From assembly GCA_947165255.1 (NCBI GenBank), contig CAMUZR010000003.1:62001-126000 (forward strand): a stretch of DNA of 64,000 nucleotides. The letters run 5' to 3'. Positions 27,407-35,789 of the stretch are shown one piece after another. The DNA is from an uncultured Bacteroidales bacterium. GTDB lineage: Bacteria > Bacteroidota > Bacteroidia > Bacteroidales > P3. The notes beneath the pieces were generated by a model, which was not told the DNA's origin, did no database searches, and saw only the letters and a list, made by a program, of their open reading frames with translations. Made by a program: the position numbers and the translations under genes. Every line of letters begins with the position of its first letter. Position 1 is the first letter of the stretch.

Positions 27407-29305
27407 ATGCCACAAAGGAGCGCCAAAGAGATTCTGAAGAGATATTGGGGCCACGAGGCCTTCAGGCCGCTGCAGGAGGAGGTGATTGACTCCGTGATGC
27501 AGGGCAACGACACGCTGGTGCTTATGCCCACCGGCGGGGGCAAATCGCTCTGCTATCAGATTCCGGCCATGGCCATGGAGGGGATCTGTCTAGTGGTGTC
27601 GCCACTGATTTCATTGATGAAAGACCAGGTGCAGCAACTGAACGACCGCGGCATTAAGGCGACGTGCCTGATTTCGGGCACGACCGGCATTGAGCAGGAG
27701 ATTATTTTCAATAACTGCATCCACGGGAACGTCAAGCTGCTGTACGTCTCGCCCGAACGGCTGCGGCAACGGGTGTTTATAGAGCACTTTAGGCAGATGA
27801 AGGTGTCGATAATTGCAGTGGATGAAGCCCACTGCATTTCGCAATGGGGCTACGACTTCCGCCCTTCTTACCTGGAGATTGCCCGCATAAGGGTGTACTT
27901 TCCTTTGGTGCCCATCGTAGCCCTGACGGCTACGGCGACCCCGGAGGTGGTGGAGGATATTCAGCGGCAGCTGATGTTCAGACCCCAAAGACACGTTTTC
28001 CAGACCAGTTTTTGCCGCAAGAACCTGGCCTATATGGTCTTCCACGAGATGGACAAGGAGGGGAGGATGCTGCGCGTGATTAGCAGAATTGGGGGATGCG
28101 GCATAGTGTACGTGCGCAATCGCCGTCGCACACGCGAGATGGCGGATTACCTCACCCACAACGGCATAACGGCGGCCTACTACCACGCAGGGCTGGAGCC
28201 GCGGGAACGCGACGTGGCCCAGGGGCGTTGGATGCGGGGAGAAGTGAAGGTGATGGTGGCCACAAACGCTTTTGGCATGGGCATCGACAAGAGGGACGTG
28301 CGCTTTGTTATCCACATGGACATTCCGTCGTCGATAGAGGCTTACTTCCAAGAAGCGGGCCGGGCCGGCCGCGACGGGCAGAAGTCCTTTGCCGTGCTGC
28401 TATATAACGAAAAGGACCTGGAGACACTGCAGCAGAACTTTGAGACGAGTTTTCCCACGCGGCAGAAGATTGCCAATACGTACCGCGCCATTTGCAACTA
28501 CTACCAGCTGCCTATTGGGTCGGGCGAGAACTGCCAGTTCGACTTCGACTTGGAGGGGCTGTGCAATACTTATAATCTCAAGGTGTTGGAGTTGTTTAGC
28601 GCAACGCGATTTTTGGAGCGCGAGGGACTACTGACCCTTCCGGACAGGGAGGAGAGCGAGTCGAGGGTGTTTGTGCCTATCAGCCGCGAGGAGTTGTACA
28701 AGTTTCAGGTGGAACAGCCGAAATATAGCGACCTGCTGCTACTGCTGCTGCGGATGTACGGAGGTCTGTTTACAGATTTTGTTCCCATCTCGGAGCGGAC
28801 TATTGCCCGGCGCATGTTTATGGACGAGGAGGTGGTGAGGAAGCTGCTGCTGCACATGGACGCGCTGAAGGTGATAGTGTATAAGCCCAAAAGCAAGCGC
28901 CCACAGATTGTGTTTTCGGCCCCACGCATAGATGCGAAGGACCTTTACCTGAGCGACGTGAACTACCGCGAGCTGAAGGAACATGCCGAGCAGCGGAAAG
29001 AGGCTATACGTAACTACGTGACGTCACAAGAGGGATGCCGCAGCCAGATGCTGCTGAGCTACTTTGGAGAGCGGGAAGCCGAGGCCTGCGGAATTTGCGA
29101 CCTCTGCATCGCGGCCAATGGCAGAAGCGAGAAGAGGCTTCTAAGGGACCGGATTTTGGAGCTGTTGAAGGTCCGTCCCATGCGCAGCGACGAGTTGATG
29201 GGGACGCTGTCCGAACGGGACGAGGAGAATGTGAAGAAGGTGCTGAGGGAATTAGTGGACGAGGGCGCCGTGAGCGTGAATGAGGCCCTGGAGTTCACGA
29301 TATAG
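27407..29305 (+). CDS. recQ: ATP-dependent DNA helicase RecQ
   Basis: 632 residues. Walker A LMPTGGGKSLCYQIP (about 45-59), DEAH box DEAHCISQWGYDFRPSY, motif VI QEAGRAGRDG and the RQC zinc-binding cysteines (CNYY...CGICDLCI, about 540) are present. After the RQC winged helix there is a short C-terminal helical module (about 575-632) rather than an obvious HRDC domain. It unwinds DNA 3'-5' in recombination and fork repair. The 3' end overlaps the convergent maf gene by 54 bp. Confidence 0.94.
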   Translation: MPQRSAKEILKRYWGHEAFRPLQEEVIDSVMQGNDTLVLMPTGGGKSLCYQIPAMAMEGICLVVSPLISLMKDQVQQLNDRGIKATCLISGTTGIEQEIIFNNCIHGNVKLLYVSPERLRQRVFIEHFRQMKVSIIAVDEAHCISQWGYDFRPSYLEIARIRVYFPLVPIVALTATATPEVVEDIQRQLMFRPQRHVFQTSFCRKNLAYMVFHEMDKEGRMLRVISRIGGCGIVYVRNRRRTREMADYLTHNGITAAYYHAGLEPRERDVAQGRWMRGEVKVMVATNAFGMGIDKRDVRFVIHMDIPSSIEAYFQEAGRAGRDGQKSFAVLLYNEKDLETLQQNFETSFPTRQKIANTYRAICNYYQLPIGSGENCQFDFDLEGLCNTYNLKVLELFSATRFLEREGLLTLPDREESESRVFVPISREELYKFQVEQPKYSDLLLLLLRMYGGLFTDFVPISERTIARRMFMDEEVVRKLLLHMDALKVIVYKPKSKRPQIVFSAPRIDAKDLYLSDVNYRELKEHAEQRKEAIRNYVTSQEGCRSQMLLSYFGEREAEACGICDLCIAANGRSEKRLLRDRILELLKVRPMRSDELMGTLSERDEENVKKVLRELVDEGAVSVNEALEFTI

Positions 29306-29836
29306 CCGCGAAACGGGAAGCCCCATGACGTTGTAGAAACAGCCCTCGATTCGTTCAATGCCCACCATGCCTATCCACTCCTGTATGCCGTAGGAGCCAG
29401 CCTTGTCGAAGGGGCGATAGTGGGTGATATAGTAGTCGATTTCTTGCATTGAGAGGGGACGGAAGTGGACCTGGGTGCACTCGGTGAAACTGACGGTGCG
29501 GGAGGAGCTGCGAAGACAGACTCCGGTGTAGACCTGATGGGCACAGCCGGAGAGCGACTGCAGCATGTCTGCCGCCTCCTGACGAGAGTGGGGTTTGCCC
29601 AACACTTGTTCCTGATGAACCACCACGGTGTCGGCGGTGACTAGCACCTGGCCTTCGTCCAAGGCTGGACGGTAGCCACCCGCCTTGCGCAATGCGAGCG
29701 ACTCCGCCACCTGGGAGGCAGGGAGCGGAGTCGAAAGATGTTCGTCGACGTCGATATCGACGATGGAAAAGGGGAGTCCCATTTGAGCCAGGAGCTCGCG
29801 ACGACGGGGGGACTTGGAAGCCAATAAGAGGTGCAT
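29252..29836 (-). CDS. maf: Maf-family nucleoside triphosphate pyrophosphatase
   Basis: 194 residues with the Maf signature: LLLASKSPRRRELLAQMG at the start, VTADTVVVHQEQVLGKP near the middle, and DKAGSYGIQEW and GCFYNVMGLPVSRLY at the C-terminus. Maf proteins hydrolyse non-canonical or modified NTPs (dTTP/UTP class). The last 18 codons overlap recQ in antisense. The start overlaps the stop of the MORN-repeat gene by 1 nt, so the pair is coupled. Confidence 0.93.
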   Translation of the reverse strand: MHLLLASKSPRRRELLAQMGLPFSIVDIDVDEHLSTPLPASQVAESLALRKAGGYRPALDEGQVLVTADTVVVHQEQVLGKPHSRQEAADMLQSLSGCAHQVYTGVCLRSSSRTVSFTECTQVHFRPLSMQEIDYYITHYRPFDKAGSYGIQEWIGMVGIERIEGCFYNVMGLPVSRLYRELQGLIHAHGALVH

Positions 29837-31038
29837 CAGCGTCGGCGGGAGTCTTTAGCGTCTTGTTTTTGGGCGGTTTTGTCTTCCATGGAGGTCATGA
29901 AACCGTCTTTGAACTGGGCTACGATGCCCTCGTTGCCGTACTTGTCGTACCATATCCACTTGCCCTGTTTGCGCCCCTTGACGAAGGTGCCTTTCTCTTC
30001 GGGGTAACCGGCTTCGTTGTAGCGGATGTAGTTGCCGTCACGTTCGCCGTCGACATAATTCTCGGAGATTTCGACTTTGCCGTTTGGATGGTAGCGGACG
30101 GTCTTGCCATGCTGGAGGTCGTTGTGATAATTCATTTCGTAGCGGACGCTGCCGTCTTCATATACGCCACGCCAGAGGCCTTCTTTGAGACCTTTATGGA
30201 AGCTGCCGGTATAGTCGACCTTGCCGTCTTCATACCAGGCTGTCCAGGTGCCCTCCTCTTTGTCGTTGACATATTGACCCTCGTGGAGTTTTTGACCGCT
30301 CTCGTACCATGTGGTCCAGAGGCCCTGTTTGAAGCCGTCGGAGTACTGGCCTTCGCGCCATTTTTCGCCCGTCTCGTAGTAATAGGTCCAGAGGCCGGTT
30401 TCGTTGCCGTTGGTGTAATGGCCGCGGATGCCTACTTTGCCGTTGGTGCGCCAGTAGAAGACCCATTCGCCTTCCTGCTCGCCCTGAACAAGGCGGCCTT
30501 CTTGGTCCAGTTTGCCGTTGGGTGTCCACCAGGTGGCAGGGCCTTCGAGTTCGTCATCGACGTAGGTGCCCTCGAACTTGAGTTTGCCATTCTCGTGCCA
30601 CTCGTGGGTCTTGCCCTCGCGGACTCCGTCGACGTATGGCACTTCGTCTTTCTGCTTGCCGTTGGGATACCAGGATATGAACATGCCTTGCTTCTTGCCG
30701 TCGACCACGGGCACTTCGCTCTGCTTAGCGCCGTTGGCATACCAAGTGCGAGAGGTGCCGGAGCCGCTCATGACGGTCTCTTCGTGTTTGGTGCCGTCGT
30801 TATAGAAAGTGCGCCACACGCCGACTTTGCGGCCTTGGTTGTCGTATTTGCCCTGACGGAACACCTGTCCGTTGGGATGCCACCAGGTCCAATTGCCGAT
30901 ATGGACACTGTCGTCGTTGAGTGTGCCAGAAACATAGGTTTGGTCAGGATGGGTGGCATAGGCTTCTTCGTAATGAATTTGAGCGCTGGCTGAGAGAGCC
31001 AGGAGGCACCCGAAAGCGAAAATGAGTGTTCTTTTCAT
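29836..31038 (-). CDS. Exported MORN-variant repeat protein (YwqK-like)
   Basis: 400 residues; signal peptide MKRTLIFAFGCLLALSASAQ. The rest is a run of about a dozen MORN-variant repeats of roughly 23 residues (G-x-W-x2-Y-x-NG-x-E-x-Y-x-G, for example GLWTYYYETGEKWREGQYSD), a beta-hairpin solenoid. Homologous repeats in YwqK are annotated as antitoxin components, but no toxin partner is visible and a surface scaffold is as likely. It overlaps maf by 1 nt downstream and follows the DUF4270 gene by 20 nt. Confidence 0.87.
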   Translation of the reverse strand: MKRTLIFAFGCLLALSASAQIHYEEAYATHPDQTYVSGTLNDDSVHIGNWTWWHPNGQVFRQGKYDNQGRKVGVWRTFYNDGTKHEETVMSGSGTSRTWYANGAKQSEVPVVDGKKQGMFISWYPNGKQKDEVPYVDGVREGKTHEWHENGKLKFEGTYVDDELEGPATWWTPNGKLDQEGRLVQGEQEGEWVFYWRTNGKVGIRGHYTNGNETGLWTYYYETGEKWREGQYSDGFKQGLWTTWYESGQKLHEGQYVNDKEEGTWTAWYEDGKVDYTGSFHKGLKEGLWRGVYEDGSVRYEMNYHNDLQHGKTVRYHPNGKVEISENYVDGERDGNYIRYNEAGYPEEKGTFVKGRKQGKWIWYDKYGNEGIVAQFKDGFMTSMEDKTAQKQDAKDSRRR

Positions 31039-31058
31039 ATTAATAGCCGATAATGGGT

Positions 31059-32318
31059 TTATTCTGAATATACAAAATCAATGCGGATGGGGTTATCGGT
31101 GGCTGTGCCGTTTACGATGGTGCGGAAGGCCGAAGAACGACGGGCGTCGATAACCAATTCGGTGCCGTTGTCTTTACCCGAGCGAAGCAGTTCCTGAAGA
31201 TGGCGGGTGACACGCAGGCGGTATTGTTTCTTCGAGCGGTCGTAATAGCCGTCGAAACCGCCATAGGTGTAAGGGTTGCTCAACACGTTGGCATCGGTGA
31301 CGTAGGTGAAGGTGCCGTCGGCTAACTTTTTCAGTGCGAGAATTCGAACTGGGGTTGAGGTGTCGGAGAGGTCGGTATTGACCGGGAGTAGGAGCTCGGC
31401 ATAATGCACTACGGCATAGGGATGAGCGGCTCGGAAATTGTCGAGGAAAGACTGCATGTTGAGTCGCACACGGGTGCCACCCAGGGGTTCGAAGTAGAGT
31501 TTTTCGGTGCCACTGATGGAGTCTTGCCGGTTGGTGGCAAATGTTTCCAGGGGGGTGCCGGAATAGTCGTGTGCGTAGTACATGGAATGACCTGCACCGC
31601 TGTTGATGGTAAAAATAAACTGGAGTGTGCTGTCGATTGTGGTGGTGTGGTAGAAAAGGGTCAGACGGGTATTGGAGGCCGAGAGGTCGACAGTGACGGC
31701 CGTTTGCGAGTTGTCGGCCAGCTTGATGGCAATGCCCTTAGAATGAGTAAGGAATTCGTCGTAGGAGCAGGAGTCGCGCAAGACAGAGTAAATATTCTCG
31801 TTGAGGCGCAGACGAAGGCTGTCGGCGATGAAGGTGACTTCGTCGTCGAAGAAACAGAGGGCGCTTTCCTCAAGCTCAGTGGTGGAGAAGAAAGAGCTGT
31901 CGGGCATCATTGGTTGCTCCAACTGGTTGATAATGATATGAAAGTTGCGGGGGGTAGAGTCTGGCAGTACGGGGTAGACGGTGTCTATCACTAGGGTCAT
32001 TATCACAGAGTCGATGATGACTTGGTCGGTGATTTTCACGCCTTCGCTAGGAGCGGCAATTTGAGAATAGAGGATGGCCTTGAGGGAGCCGAAATTGTTG
32101 TCGGAATAATCCCCGAAAACGCCGGCCAGATAGCCCACGGTGGAAAGCGAATCGTCGAGAATGGTGCAGGCCGAAAGCGAAATGGTATCGCGAGTGCCTT
32201 GGTAGAGAGTGAAAGGGTCTTGGAGAGCCATACCGATCTCGGTTTCTTTCTCATTACAGGCGGTAGGCAAAAGCAGCAAGAGTAGACCCAAAGGGAGGAT
32301 GAGTTTTTTTAAAGACAT
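31059..32318 (-). CDS. DUF4270 lipoprotein
   Basis: 419 residues; lipobox LLLPTACNEKETEIG (lipid Cys21). The region after it (DPFTLYQGTRDTISLSACTILDDSLST...YLAGVFGDYSDNNFGSLKAILYSQI) is the conserved start of DUF4270, a Bacteroidota-specific outer-membrane lipoprotein family of unknown function. The C-terminal part (LRVTRHLQELLRSGKDNGTELVIDARRS) is also family-like. It follows the glycogen-synthase-like gene by 27 nt; this pairing is common in Bacteroidales (established association, recalled, not checked here). Confidence 0.87.
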   Translation of the reverse strand: MSLKKLILPLGLLLLLLPTACNEKETEIGMALQDPFTLYQGTRDTISLSACTILDDSLSTVGYLAGVFGDYSDNNFGSLKAILYSQIAAPSEGVKITDQVIIDSVIMTLVIDTVYPVLPDSTPRNFHIIINQLEQPMMPDSSFFSTTELEESALCFFDDEVTFIADSLRLRLNENIYSVLRDSCSYDEFLTHSKGIAIKLADNSQTAVTVDLSASNTRLTLFYHTTTIDSTLQFIFTINSGAGHSMYYAHDYSGTPLETFATNRQDSISGTEKLYFEPLGGTRVRLNMQSFLDNFRAAHPYAVVHYAELLLPVNTDLSDTSTPVRILALKKLADGTFTYVTDANVLSNPYTYGGFDGYYDRSKKQYRLRVTRHLQELLRSGKDNGTELVIDARRSSAFRTIVNGTATDNPIRIDFVYSE

Positions 32319-32345
32319 ATTTTGACAAATGTTTTACAAGAATTC

Positions 32346-33170
32346 TTAATTATTGAGTGCGCTGCCACAAAGCGTCTCGTAAAGTTTGTTGATTTTGGTG
32401 TAGAACTCGGTGGCATCGGGATTGTAGTCCAGTACGAAACGTTTGTTTTCCTTGGCGAACTGGACTAGCTCGGGATTAACATTAGGCGAAGCAATCACGA
32501 TACCGTTGGCATAGGTGATTGCCGCCTTCATAAGGGTCATGTAGTCGAGATGCTGGTAGAGGCGCAGATCTTTGGCAGTGGCACCGTCGGCGCGCATTTT
32601 TTTCTCCAGATCCTCGGAGAACCGGCCTTCAAAAGCATCGTCGGCCAGCGAAAGCACGGTCCGCGCGCCGCTGAAGAAGGCGTTTTCCTTATTGATGCGC
32701 CGCAGATAGAATGGCACCATGCAGCTGAACCAGCCGGTGAAATGAATTAGATGGGGCTGCCATGCCAGTTTGCGCACGGCCTCTAGGGTTCCTCTTCCGA
32801 AGAATAAAATGCGCTCGTCGTTTTCGGGTTTTAGTATGCCCTTTTCGTCGAAAGTGCTTCCGAAACGGGTGAAATATTCTTCGTTATCAATAAAATAGAC
32901 CTGTAAACGGGCAGAAGGGATAGAACCCACCTTAATGATGAGCTGATGGTCGCAGCTATTCACGATAAGGTTCATTCCAGACAAACGAATGACCTCGTGC
33001 AGCTGGTGCTTACGCTCATTAACGTCAAAAAAACGAGGCATGAAAACACGAATCTCACGGCCTAACTCTTGAGTAAACTGGGGCAGATGACGACCCAGAA
33101 TGGCAGCTTCGGACTCTTCCGAAAACGGCACAATACTCTGGTTTACAAATAGTATCCTTCCTTTCGCCAT
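32346..33170 (-). CDS. Glycogen/starch synthase N-domain-like protein
   Basis: 274 residues resembling only the N-terminal (GT5) half of glycogen synthase (ILFVNQSIVPFSEESEAAILGRHLPQFTQELGREIRVFMPRF and PHLIHFTGWFSCMVPFYLRR); the ADP-sugar-binding C-terminal half of the usual roughly 480 residues is missing by design, since the frame ends cleanly in a normal stop. Catalysis is therefore doubtful. It is the first gene of the operon with DUF4270, the MORN-repeat gene and maf, with a promoter at 33198. Confidence 0.82.
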   Translation of the reverse strand: MAKGRILFVNQSIVPFSEESEAAILGRHLPQFTQELGREIRVFMPRFFDVNERKHQLHEVIRLSGMNLIVNSCDHQLIIKVGSIPSARLQVYFIDNEEYFTRFGSTFDEKGILKPENDERILFFGRGTLEAVRKLAWQPHLIHFTGWFSCMVPFYLRRINKENAFFSGARTVLSLADDAFEGRFSEDLEKKMRADGATAKDLRLYQHLDYMTLMKAAITYANGIVIASPNVNPELVQFAKENKRFVLDYNPDATEFYTKINKLYETLCGSALNN

Positions 33171-33197
33171 AATTATTATTGTATAGTATTAGTCATG

Positions 33198-33205
33198 CAA
33201 AGATA
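33198..33205 (-). promoter_or_regulatory. -7 promoter element of the GT5-like/DUF4270/MORN/maf operon
   Basis: TATCTTTG on the minus strand, 27 nt before the ATG at 33170. Confidence 0.65.
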
Positions 33206-33444
33206 CGATTTTTTTTTAGAATAGTCGAAAATATTTTGGCCACAGCGCTTTGTTATACACTTAAATAAGCGTTCATTACTAGGTGTCCTTCGGCCTACCC
33301 TGAGTTACCACCAACCCTGGCTATAGAACGGAAAGTGCTGTATTCCATTACATTAAGTACTGTTTAAATAAAACCTAATGCCACATATTAACCAATTGTT
33401 GATAAAAAATATATAAAAATAATATCTGGCATTCATTTTTTTTG

Positions 33445-33452
33445 TACTTTTG
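33445..33452 (+). promoter_or_regulatory. -7 promoter element deciding the recX start
   Basis: TACTTTTG ends 4 nt before ATG 33457 and 16 nt before ATG 33469. It overlaps the TTG at 33442, which therefore cannot be the start codon. Confidence 0.65.
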
Positions 33453-33468
33453 CAACATGGTTCAGAAT

Positions 33469-33960
33469 ATGTCAGAAGAAGAAATGTCGCTGTTAGCCAG
33501 AGCAGAACGCTACTGTGCCAACGAAGAGCAATGTCGCACATCAGTAAGAAAAAAGTTGAGTGACTGGGGTGCTTCCATAGAACTTTCGGGCAAAATTGTC
33601 AACCGGCTTATCGACCAAGGTTATATCGACGAAAAGAGGTATGCTCGCGCCTATGTCAGTGCAAAACTTCGCACCCAGAAATGGGGGCGCCTGAAGGTGA
33701 TATATCAGCTACGATCCAAACAGGTTCCTCCTAAATTCATTACCGAAGCCTTGGGCGAGATACCTGACGATGAGTATCGCAACATACTGCTGGACGTGGC
33801 CAATACAAAATGGCAGACTTACGACCCCAACGAGACAAAGGCCAAACGCCGCTCAAAATTAGTCACTTTCTTGGCTTCTAGAGGCTACGAGTCGCCAGAA
33901 ATCCAAACCATGCTGGCCGAGCACTTTGCCGACGAACCCGCAACAGCCCCTCAAGAGTAG
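33469..33960 (+). CDS. recX: Regulatory protein RecX
   Basis: 163 residues from ATG 33469 (MSEEEMSLLARAERYC); ATG 33457 is an alternative that would make the mRNA leaderless. Three-helix RecX repeats are visible: AERYCANEEQCRTSVRKKLSDWG, IVNRLIDQGYIDEKRYARAYVSAKLRTQKWGRLKVIYQLR and RRSKLVTFLASRGYESPEIQTML. RecX binds RecA and limits filament growth. It is monocistronic and convergent with the SAM hydrolase gene. Confidence 0.9.
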   Translation: MSEEEMSLLARAERYCANEEQCRTSVRKKLSDWGASIELSGKIVNRLIDQGYIDEKRYARAYVSAKLRTQKWGRLKVIYQLRSKQVPPKFITEALGEIPDDEYRNILLDVANTKWQTYDPNETKAKRRSKLVTFLASRGYESPEIQTMLAEHFADEPATAPQE

Positions 33961-34034
33961 CATCGCTGCTGCCATTGACACCATTCCTTCTAAAAAGGGT
34001 TTTGTCTAAACCCTTTAGTGCTTTGTTTATATAG

Positions 34035-34817
34035 CTAATTGTTTTTAAAGGTAATAGTCACCGTATGAAACACGCCTAGGCCGAACAGCTGTTCCACCGA
34101 TCCTTCCCTAATTGCAACCTGCAGATTGCCAGTCGAAGAAACGGTTAGAAGCAAATCGCCCGAGCGCACATCGGCATAGCTGTGGCAGACCTTATTCAGA
34201 AGAGTTTCACGTACCAACATGGTAAAAGGCCTCCCGCGGCGAAGACGCTCAAATTCAGAATATTTCATATTGAGATAGGCATTGCCGTATATGTCGACAT
34301 GTATGACTGGCACCTTGATTACATCACTAGACACATCAGTCAGTAGTGGGGTTCGGATATCCAATTCATATTGCGAGCCTATGTCGTCAAGAGAAGCCCC
34401 TTGTGCCAACATCGAAGCCACCTTGCAGAACAAGTCGGCGGCTGCAAAAGTAAAGAAATCCGTTTCCTGTGGCACATCGACCATGACCGCCCGAGTGTAA
34501 TCTCGGCCAAAAATGGCACCCGGCATACCATTGTCTATACAGATAAAGAAATGCTCCCTATACTCGACCACCACAAAAGGTGTCTCCGCCGTCTCTGACG
34601 AGTTCACATCGATAATATGAATTGTTCCCTTTGGAAAATCCATACAAGCATTCTGAGCCACAAAAATGGCCTTTAGCGATTGGAAAGGGTCAATGTTGTG
34701 CGTGATGTCCACCACTCTCACTCCAGGGATATACGAGTAAAGCTTACCCTTCACTTTTCCGGCAAAAAAATCACGGTCGCCCCAATCTGTAATCAGCGTA
34801 ACTATTGGTGAATCCAT
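34035..34817 (-). CDS. SAM hydrolase / SAM hydroxide adenosyltransferase (DUF62, fluorinase-like fold)
   Basis: 260 residues. LITDWGDRDFFAGKVKGKLYS, VVDITHNIDPFQSLKAIFVAQNA and CIDNGMPGAIFG form the SAM-binding core of the DUF62 family, which hydrolyses S-adenosylmethionine to adenosine and methionine. The fluorinase/chlorinase halide-specific features cannot be judged here; the hydroxide (hydrolase) form is the usual one. It is divergent from the sufCD operon across 187 bp with a promoter for each side. Confidence 0.9.
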   Translation of the reverse strand: MDSPIVTLITDWGDRDFFAGKVKGKLYSYIPGVRVVDITHNIDPFQSLKAIFVAQNACMDFPKGTIHIIDVNSSETAETPFVVVEYREHFFICIDNGMPGAIFGRDYTRAVMVDVPQETDFFTFAAADLFCKVASMLAQGASLDDIGSQYELDIRTPLLTDVSSDVIKVPVIHVDIYGNAYLNMKYSEFERLRRGRPFTMLVRETLLNKVCHSYADVRSGDLLLTVSSTGNLQVAIREGSVEQLFGLGVFHTVTITFKNN

Positions 34818-34873
34818 AGAACTGTGTGCTTTTGACTTATTTAAATAGTATCTGCGGTCATTTGTGTAGTCTG

Positions 34874-34881
34874 CAAAAGTA
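34874..34881 (-). promoter_or_regulatory. -7 promoter element of the SAM hydrolase gene
   Basis: TACTTTTG on the minus strand, 56 nt before the start codon. Confidence 0.6.
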
Positions 34882-34933
34882 CATATTTTTTCTCAACTGG
34901 AGAAATACAAATTGTTATTTGTCCAAAAATTTG

Positions 34934-34941
34934 TATCTTTG
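34934..34941 (+). promoter_or_regulatory. -7 promoter element of the sufCD operon
   Basis: TATCTTTG, 63 nt before the sufC ATG at 35005. Confidence 0.65.
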
Positions 34942-35004
34942 TACTTTAGTACTAAGAAAAACACATTATTATAATATTGTAAAAACTAACTATTTACATT
35001 TTAT

Positions 35005-35769
35005 ATGTCATTACTTTCCATCCGCAATTTACACGCATCTATAGGCGACAAGGAGATTCTCAAAGGTGTAAACCTAGAAATCAACCTCGGCGAGGTCCAT
35101 TCCATCATGGGTCCCAACGGCAATGGCAAAAGCACCCTTGCAGGCATCATTGCAGGCAACACAAAATATACCGTCACCGAGGGTGAAGTGATATACAAAG
35201 GCAAGAATATCCTCGACATGCCCGTCGACGTCCGTGCCTGCGAGGGCATCTTTCTAGGTTTCCAATACCCAGTAGAAATTCCAGGCGTGAGCATCACCAA
35301 TTTCATGCGTACTGCAGTCAACGAACAGCGCAAGTACCGCGGGCTTGACCCTCTCTCGGGAGCCGAATTCCTGAAACTTATGAATGAGAAAAAAGCCATC
35401 GTGGAGATGACGACCAATCTGGCCAACCGTTCCGTAAACGAAGGATTCAGCGGCGGAGAAAAGAAAAAAAACGAGATTTTCCAAATGGCCATGCTAGACC
35501 CTACCCTTGCCATTCTTGACGAAACCGACTCAGGACTCGACATAGACGCCCTACGCATTGTGGCCACTGGCGTCAACAAACTGCGCCGCCCCGACAATGC
35601 CACCATCGTCATCACCCACTACCAACGTCTACTTGACTACATCGTCCCCGACTTCGTCCATGTCCTATACGAAGGCCGCATCGTCAAAACCGGTCCCAAG
35701 GAATTGGCACTGGAGCTCGAAACCCGTGGCTACGAATGGATAAAAGAGGAGTTGGAACAAAAAGCCTGA
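35005..35769 (+). CDS. sufC: Fe-S cluster assembly ATPase SufC
   Basis: 254 residues. Walker A GPNGNGKST (36-44), the SufC-type signature FSGGEKKKNEIFQMAMLDP, Walker B LAILDETDSGLDIDALR and the H-loop VITHYQRLLDYI. SufC powers the SufBCD scaffold that builds Fe-S clusters in the cytoplasm. sufD follows after 20 nt. sufB, which usually precedes sufC, is absent here: the upstream neighbour is a divergent SAM hydrolase gene. Confidence 0.96.
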   Translation: MSLLSIRNLHASIGDKEILKGVNLEINLGEVHSIMGPNGNGKSTLAGIIAGNTKYTVTEGEVIYKGKNILDMPVDVRACEGIFLGFQYPVEIPGVSITNFMRTAVNEQRKYRGLDPLSGAEFLKLMNEKKAIVEMTTNLANRSVNEGFSGGEKKKNEIFQMAMLDPTLAILDETDSGLDIDALRIVATGVNKLRRPDNATIVITHYQRLLDYIVPDFVHVLYEGRIVKTGPKELALELETRGYEWIKEELEQKA

Positions 35770-35789
35770 AAGATTAACAACTATCACTT

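Noticed and set aside
29692..30993. 433-codon plus-strand ORF opposite maf and the MORN-repeat gene
   Set aside because: The apparent repeats are only the antisense image of the MORN repeats.
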